Assembly (NCBI RefSeq): GCF_004798865.1
Contig: NW_025335856.1
Location: 9,532,636-9,596,635, forward strand
Direction of reading: 5' to 3'
Source of the DNA: Varanus komodoensis
Lineage: Eukaryota > Chordata > Lepidosauria > Squamata > Varanidae
DNA length: 64,000 nucleotides
Shown here: positions 58,281-64,000 of the stretch, piece by piece
Numbering within the stretch: position 1 is the first letter of the stretch
How the letters are laid out: each line of letters opens with the position of its first letter
Translations under genes and position numbers: made by a program
The notes under the pieces: generated by a model
What the model saw: only the letters and a program-made list of their open reading frames with translations
The model's database searches: none
What the model was told of the DNA's origin: nothing

Positions 58281-59685
58281 CTATATTACCATAATAAAAA
58301 TAATGATTAAGTGCTCTCCCACGCTTTGCCTTCAATTCCAAATTATTTTCCATCTTTCACATGGGAAATGTATGTTGCTCCCATCTGAACTGCCCATTTA
58401 TATGAATGGAATATTAGTGGCCCGGTATACCAAATACAACAGCATAGTCACAGCAAGAATTGAAAATGGGCATACTGGTGGCCCATGACTGTGGCAGGTT
58501 GCTATACTAAACAGTGTTCAGTTTGTGTGTTTGTTTTACTTCTCAGCCCGTGTATAAGAATATAATCCACTAGTTCGTTTAAGTAGACAGGAAAGTGTTT
58601 CACAAATCTCAAGAATTAATAGCATGAGAAGGTCAGCATATTATTTTCCTTGCTGATCTTCTAATCCATCAATAATGCAAATATTTTCTAGCTGCAGAAA
58701 AATTAAGTAAACATAAACTTTTGACATGGTTGGGAAACAAGGTTTTTAAGCATTGAGATAATGTGTGTAAATATTTAGTAGAGTTCATTGGGCATTGAAC
58801 AAATGGTAAGAAAAATACACCAGAAATGTTTTGGGAAGTTCATAGAGATCTATCAGTGTTTGTTCAGAAGTCACTACATTTGTGTTCAATACAACCATTT
58901 GAGATCAATAGGCATATGCACATTATGTGCTGAACTGTGGTCTCTGTATGCCTGGGGAACATATATTTCTAATGTGTGTCTAATCAGACTTTAACCATGC
59001 CCACCCCCTCCTGTCTTCCCTTCTTTAGGGTGGCAGAACTATTGACTTTTGTATTTACTAGATGCATAGTGTAATTCCTTAATCTTCATTTGCTGTTGTA
59101 ATTTTCATTTATATGAATGTCAAGTGATACAAATTAGATATGCAGCAAAATTAATTTGATTTGACAGCAATATATGTCAGCTGGGAAACACATTGGCCAG
59201 TTTTGCAAATAATTACTGAAAGATTTATTCCTTAAAAAACTGAGATTGAATTGGAAAAATAATTAGGGTTCAACTTCAGATCTTCCTTTCAAGTAGTACG
59301 TTCTGCAACTTTGTTCTAATGATCCTCAAAAGTATGGTTTTGAGCCCAATGTTTGACATGTTTTAAGGAAAGAGTCTCCCAATATCCTGCTATCCATGCA
59401 TGCATTCACACATTGGAGATATTCTTGTATGACATCTTCTTCTCTCTCCCATTCAGTTCATTCCAGATGTTTATAATCCTCATTCATGGTATAAAAGTTG
59501 GCCAGGTATAAAACATTAGGTACAGTTACAACTTTGGTTCTAGAAAGTGTCTGCCCTGTCCCACCAGTTGCAGAGCTATGTTGGTGGGTACTCAAGACGG
59601 GGCTGATTCACTAGCAGCACCCCAGTTATCAGACAGCTTTTGGAGGGAGGTGAGATTGGCTTCCCCTTCACCTTTAGACGTGCAG

Positions 59686-59696
59686 TAAAGAATGTT
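59686..59696. repeat. 11-bp target-site duplication, left (TAAAGAATGTT)
   Basis: Exact copy at 60050-60060, directly flanking the Sauria SINE. Confidence 0.9.
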
Positions 59697-60049
59697 AAAG
59701 GGACTGCAGGTGGTGCAGTGGTTTAAGCCTCTGTACTGCTGGGCTGGTAGATCGAAAGGTCGCCGGTTTGAATCTGCACAACGGGGTGAGTTCCCGTTGC
59801 TCCGTCCCAGCTCCTGCCAACCTTGCAGTTCAAAAGCATGCAAATGCAAGTAGATGAAAAGGTACCACTTTGGTGGATGGGTAACAGCATTCCGTGCACT
59901 TCGGTGTTTGGTCATGCCGGCCACATGACCATGGAGACTGTCTGTGGACAAACGCTGGCTCCCCCAGCTAGGAAACAGAGATGAGCACCGCTCCCAAGAG
60001 TCAGGCATGACTGGACTTAATGTCAAGGGGAAACCTTTACCTTTACCTT
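59697..60049 (+). mobile_element. Sauria SINE, full-length, with perfect TSD
   Basis: This 353-bp tRNA-derived SINE has an intact A box TGGTGCAGTGG at 59711-59721 and a B box GGTTTGAATCT at 59765-59775. Its 3' end is ACCTTTACCTTT. That architecture, with a 3' part related to BovB LINEs, defines the Sauria SINE of squamates. The exact 11-bp duplication TAAAGAATGTT and the low decay of the promoter boxes indicate a recent insertion. The antisense frame of 144 codons over this element is a by-product and not a gene. BovB machinery, of which a copy end lies at 33863, is the known partner of this SINE family. Confidence 0.93.
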
Positions 60050-60060
60050 TAAAGAATGTT
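60050..60060. repeat. 11-bp target-site duplication, right (TAAAGAATGTT)
   Basis: Right copy, immediately after the ACCTTT tail; identical to 59686-59696. Confidence 0.9.
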
Positions 60061-61129
60061 GCATTCCATTAGAACTTTAAGGTTTTGCTGGTCTTTCATT
60101 TTAATACCACCTACATGTGTTTGTGACTGGTTTTGTTCATTTGGTTTCAATTTCTTTAGTTAGCTAGCCATTACATTCCAATAGATGAAGCTCTCGGGGT
60201 GGGTCACAATTTGTTCCTTGCATTTGAAGTGACACTGTAATTGCATTTTGTCCTAAGCCCCTGTCAGACCATTTTATACGTCTTAACAGCAGCAGCAAAA
60301 GCAACAACATTAATTCACAATTGCTTCGGCTTCTGCAGCGTTACACAGATGGGCATTAGGAAAAGCTTACAGAGATAGACAGTGTAAGCAAAGTAGGTCA
60401 TTTTTATTAAATGAATTCAAATACTTATCCCAAATAATACTATCTCAACATTGATGGAATGAGATAAATATTCCTTTTTAGTAACATCACTTCCCTTATT
60501 TTAACCATCTGCAAATTTTGGCATTCCTCAGCAGTTGAAGTAGATGTTAGCTAGAGTTAACTGCCAAGCAGCACTGGTGTTTACAATAAGCATGTCCAAA
60601 CAGCTGAAGAACGGTTTCATGGCTGTTTAAGAAACTCCACGTGCTCTTTGTCTTGAGCTGTGTTACTGTTGCTTACATCAGTTTTAAACCAATCTATTTA
60701 TGTTTACCAGACCTATTTAAGCAACTGCCTCAAAGCTAGTTAACTTTATTTAAATCCACTTAGCTTAAACCAATTTTCCAAATACCTTAATCAGAGGTTT
60801 ATTAAGACATAAAAATAGTCAGATTATTTCATTCTTTCCCTGCTCATCTTTGTTACCACTAATATATGTAAATTTTTCTGTCATACGCTGAAAATTGGGA
60901 GAGTTCCAGAATCTAGAGGAACTTGCATTTAAAGTAGAAAAGCAGTGGAATATGCTTTCCTGAGCTGTCTCCCCTTCCCACTCAAGACTATGTATACAGA
61001 AATGATTTTTTCATTACTACTCCTTCATGTCATCCTTGCGTTCACACTGCCATATGCAGTGAGTCATTCCTTTAATTGTCTCCCCCGCCTCTTTTCATTC
61101 CTTCCCGCTTCCTGTTGCATTAGTAATTT

Positions 61130-61663
61130 TCCTTATGGACCAGGAATGTCGTCCTGCTCACAGGTCACTCCGCACAGAGCTTTCTGGGAAAGTGAGGGAC
61201 CTCGAAAGGGTTGGCACTGCTGACCTGCTCGGGATCCGGGAGCCACCTGGGCAGAGGGGTGGCTCTGTGGGGTGGAGCGGGGCCAGTGGAGCTTGTTCCA
61301 CAAGGGTGAGGTCTTTGGGAGGAGCCCTTCAGTGGCGGGCAAAGCAGGGGGAGAGTCAGCTGCAGCGAGAGGGAGTGTGTGTCACCCAGGTGCTCACCTC
61401 CAGCTGCACAGCAAGCCAGGAGAGGCAGCCAGAGGCTCTGGACTGGAGGAAAAAGGCTGAGCTGAAGGAGGGAGGGGATTGCTCCTTGCGGATGTTGACA
61501 GGGAAGGAACTGACCTTTCAGTCTGCCGAGTGTAGTTCTCTGTGGCTGGAATGCAAGCTGAACTGAGCAGAAAGTGCAGTTGCTTTCTTTATAAAGAAAA
61601 ACTCTAGTTTCACTGGGCAGTAAGTGGGGCTGACTTTTTATTTTTACTCTTGGCTTTCAACAG
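61130..61663 (+). promoter_or_regulatory. ARHGAP32: possible alternative ARHGAP32 promoter / 5' region
   Basis: From about 61140 to 61560 base composition becomes clearly GC-richer, with about ten CpG, and then falls back. A TATAAAG sequence lies at 61590-61596 and a consensus-like donor (gtaagg) at 61676. ARHGAP32 is known to make a short RICS form without PX and SH3 from an internal start, and its first exon has to lie in this part of the gene. This block is therefore a reasonable candidate, though the position is inferred and no transcript evidence is available. The 143-codon open frame at 61135-61566 has no recognised domain and may just reflect low stop density in GC-rich DNA. Confidence 0.3.
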
Positions 61664-61675
61664 AGGACAACAAAG
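61664..61675 (+). other. ARHGAP32: candidate 12-nt microexon or first-exon end, ARHGAP32
   Basis: Twelve bases, AGGACAACAAAG, lie between a very good acceptor (long T-rich tract, ggctttcaacag) and a strong donor, gtaagg. Entered in phase 1 after the SH3 exon they encode EDNK and leave in phase 1, so the frame is kept. The same donor could equally end a longer alternative first exon starting in the GC-rich block to the left. The two readings exclude each other in a given transcript but not in the gene. Confidence 0.3.
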
Positions 61676-62897
61676 GTAAGGAAATGCTGGTGGTGGCTTG
61701 TCTTATTGATTTTTCTATTTTTTTATTTTGTTTGGTATGTGTATGATGGGGAGAACAGGCATAAATGTATTATCCATTTTGTTCGTTTGTTGGTTTGTGT
61801 CTGTTAACCAGCACTGAAAATATTTGCCTGATACAGGGACAGATTAAAACCATCCCTCTCCTGTGGCATATGGCTACCGGAGTGGCTGGGTGAGGGCATT
61901 TTCTGATTTGCCCCGGAGAACACAGTGCAGTGTGCCAATATGGTCTCATCTGCCAAGCTTCAGACACTCCAGAAAGAAGGGGCTTGTTTCAGGGGATGGA
62001 CAGCAGCCATTTCCCTCTCCTGATCCCAATCCCTTTTCCTTCTTCTGCCACATGAGGAAAAATCCCTGTTACTTGAGAAGAGAGAGTGACACTTTGTCCT
62101 GGGGAACAGCAACTGTTACATCTGGACAAACTCGTTTTCTGTTTTAAAAGCAGTACGGTTGTTGGATCTCAGCCTTGAGGCCATTTGCCTGGCTCTGCGT
62201 CTCCTTGCTTCTGCCAATGTAACCCTTTTAAAGAATACTATTTCCCCTGACCTGTATTAATTGCAGGCATTCTTGAAATTGTTTGCCTGTTCGTAGTTGT
62301 CTAGCCTTGAATCTGTGTTAATCATTTGTACTTATTAACTCCCTAAGAGCAAAGCACAGCTCTATTCAACTGAATATGAACTCATAGCACACCAGTAGAG
62401 GAGTCATAGATACAGGAAATGGTTTAAACATACTTCACATGTGTATGTTAAAAGGCTTCGGGAAAAACCCCACAGAAAAGCAAACCAGAAGTTCATTCTC
62501 CCAGGCCTTCTTTGTTTCTTCACTGTGTGTCTGTTATGTGCAATTCAGAAATCACAGGTCTTTGCTCCACTGGCTCAGCAGCTTTTATCACAAACTGCCT
62601 AAACCCAGCAGAGTTTCTAAATCTTATTTTGAAATACTCCAGAGCAATAGCATTGTTAAAGAAATGTAGACGTGAGGGCGAGAAATTACTGTTGAGCTGA
62701 GCCATTTCTGTGTCTTCTAATCGCCAGTGTCCTCACAAGTGTTTGCTTATATAAAAAGCCCATTATTTCAGTTGTTCCTGCGGTGAACTCCTCAGTGCAT
62801 CACACTTTACAGGAAGCTAGTAGATTTGTTAAGGCCATTTGTACACCGTACACGCACACGCATACAGGCTTCGGCAAGGGGCGGCATAGAAATGTTC

Positions 62898-62932
62898 TAA
62901 TAATAATAATAATGATGATGATGATGATGATA
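62898..62932. repeat. (TAA)n-(TGA)n microsatellite
   Basis: About five TAA units pass into about six TGA units. Confidence 0.95.
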
Positions 62933-63455
62933 CTTAATTAGGAGTGGCTCACGTGTTAACTAAAAGCTTAAAATAGCATACTATTTAAATAATGGCCATG
63001 GCCAGATATTTCTAGTGATGACTGGAAATGCATTAAAGGTGCAATCCAATCACAGTGTTTGCAAGTACCCAACCTGGGAAGCTTACACTCAACTTAATCA
63101 AGGAGGGAGGAGGGGCAGGGGCAGTGTTCACCTTTCCATCTTTGCATGTCATAATTTTGCTTTTTGCCCATCCAGCAGGTTTCCTGGATGGTGGGGAAGG
63201 GGCAAAACTGGAGAGACCTAAGGATAGTTTATATTCTGCTGCCTCCAGTCTTTCTGCATACTCTGATGCCACCTGTCCTATTCCTGAACCTGGACAGAGA
63301 ACCATGTATTCTTTACTGGTGTGAGGAGGAGATGGATGGATCCCCTCCACTTCTCTGGCCTTAGTTTTGGGAATCAAGAATACTAGCCCCTCAGACACGG
63401 TCTCAGGGTTGTAGGATTTTTCCCTAAGGAGAGAAGCAAACCTATATAAAAATAA

Positions 63456-63481
63456 AGGAGAATCTTGGATAAGATTCTCCT
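63456..63481. repeat. perfect 11-bp hairpin with 4-nt loop
   Basis: AGGAGAATCTT, loop GGAT, AAGATTCTCCT. The stem is exact, the flanks are not palindromic, and no T-run follows, so it is not a terminator. It may be chance or the core of a decayed element. Confidence 0.8.
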
Positions 63482-64000
63482 CCAGACTGGTAAGATCTTT
63501 CTCTGTTCCTCTGAACTGCCCAAGATGAACAATGTCTGCATAATGCATGCTTGGTAGAGTAAAGAAATTCTCAATGAGCAGGTATGAGATGTGTGAGGTT
63601 TTGGAAACAATGGAATCTTTAAAAAAGTCTAATCTTGTGAAGTGCAGAGCAACTCACTTGCTCATCTACATGTTGTACTTAGCATTACTTTTTGTTTTGT
63701 TTTTGGCAGGGGAGGTAATGGTGGTGGTTTGTTTTCATCTTACTTCTGAACATATAGCACCAATCCTCTCTGTTCCCTGCTTGTGACCATATAATGCAAA
63801 TGGGCAGAAGCCCAGTGGTTTTGCATGGAGGAGATCCAATGACTGAATTCTGGTTGTTAACCCTTCCTATGATTTGGGTGTCTCTCTATTACAGTGTCCA
63901 TAGGAGTGCAACCTGGTAGATCACCCACACATGAGTTATGACCTAAACTACTTGATGTAAATCTGAGCTAAATCTGTTTAGTTAAATCTCCCCCTTGGAT

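Larger units (their letters stand above)
45343..64000 (+). other. ARHGAP32: ARHGAP32 intron, 5' part (at least 18.6 kb)
   Basis: This phase-1 intron runs off the window. It holds two L2 copies, several SINEs, hAT-type fragments, simple repeats and three phase-compatible candidate exons (51144, 53136, 61664). The stretches 45400-47600, 49000-51100 and 62150-64000 show nothing I can name except short hairpins and simple repeats. Confidence 0.8.

Noticed and set aside
59592-60026. 144-codon minus-strand open frame
   Set aside because: It lies antisense across the Sauria SINE, which explains the sequence.
61135-61566. 143-codon + strand frame as a gene
   Set aside because: It has no recognised domain. 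The GC-rich composition alone lowers stop frequency; it is better viewed as a possible 5' region.
63033-63548. 171-codon minus-strand open frame, the longest in the window
   Set aside because: No domain, no repeated gene-like codon pattern, low-complexity and proline-rich patches, no supporting splice sites or polyadenylation context. It probably reflects low stop density, perhaps in an unclassified repeat.
1-64000. tRNA, rRNA or known small RNA genes
   Set aside because: Only SINE-derived polymerase III boxes were seen; no cloverleaf with intact anticodon arm was recognised on either strand by eye.

Overview
The window is vertebrate nuclear DNA, most likely from a squamate reptile. It is AT-rich, poor in CpG and dominated by introns and decayed repeats. 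The squamate call rests on a complete Sauria-type tRNA SINE with an ACCTTT tail (59697-60049), a BovB/RTE LINE end (33863-34229), fragments of L1, L2 and CR1 LINEs, a DIRS-type retroelement fossil and hAT-type DNA elements lying together. I cannot fix the species.

The only gene identified with confidence is ARHGAP32 (p250GAP, RICS, PX-RICS), on the + strand. Eight coding exons are present at 2344-2435, 3683-3767, 20815-20901, 35215-35352, 37624-37716, 38584-38706, 41487-41564 and 45261-45342. Joined, they read without a stop for about 238 codons and match the N-terminal part of the long PX-RICS form: an acidic or linker stretch, the PX phosphoinositide-binding domain, then the SH3 domain. The true N-terminus lies left of the window and the RhoGAP domain and long tail lie right of it, past an intron of at least 18.6 kb.

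Layout: 1-3767 holds the first two exons. 3768-20814 is a 17 kb intron with microsatellites, a LINE end, a hAT transposase fragment, two CR1 copies and a possible minus-strand terminal exon of an unidentified gene at 8606-8771. 20902-35214 is a 14.3 kb intron with the DIRS fossil, an L1 fragment, a hAT-type MITE with perfect 8-bp target duplications and the BovB end. 35215-45342 is the exon-dense PX/SH3 part. 45343-64000 is intron, with two L2 copies, tRNA-type SINEs and the young Sauria SINE.

The least expected signals are possible unannotated ARHGAP32 exons. In the last intron, which splits a codon after base 1, three candidates have splice-like edges and lengths divisible by three: 51, 75 and 12 nt. 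Any of them would vary the SH3-RhoGAP linker. A 41-nt candidate inside the SH3 intron would end the protein early. A GC-richer block just left of the 12-nt candidate could instead be an alternative promoter and first exon for the short RICS form, which lacks PX and SH3. All of these are inferences from sequence; transcript data would settle them.
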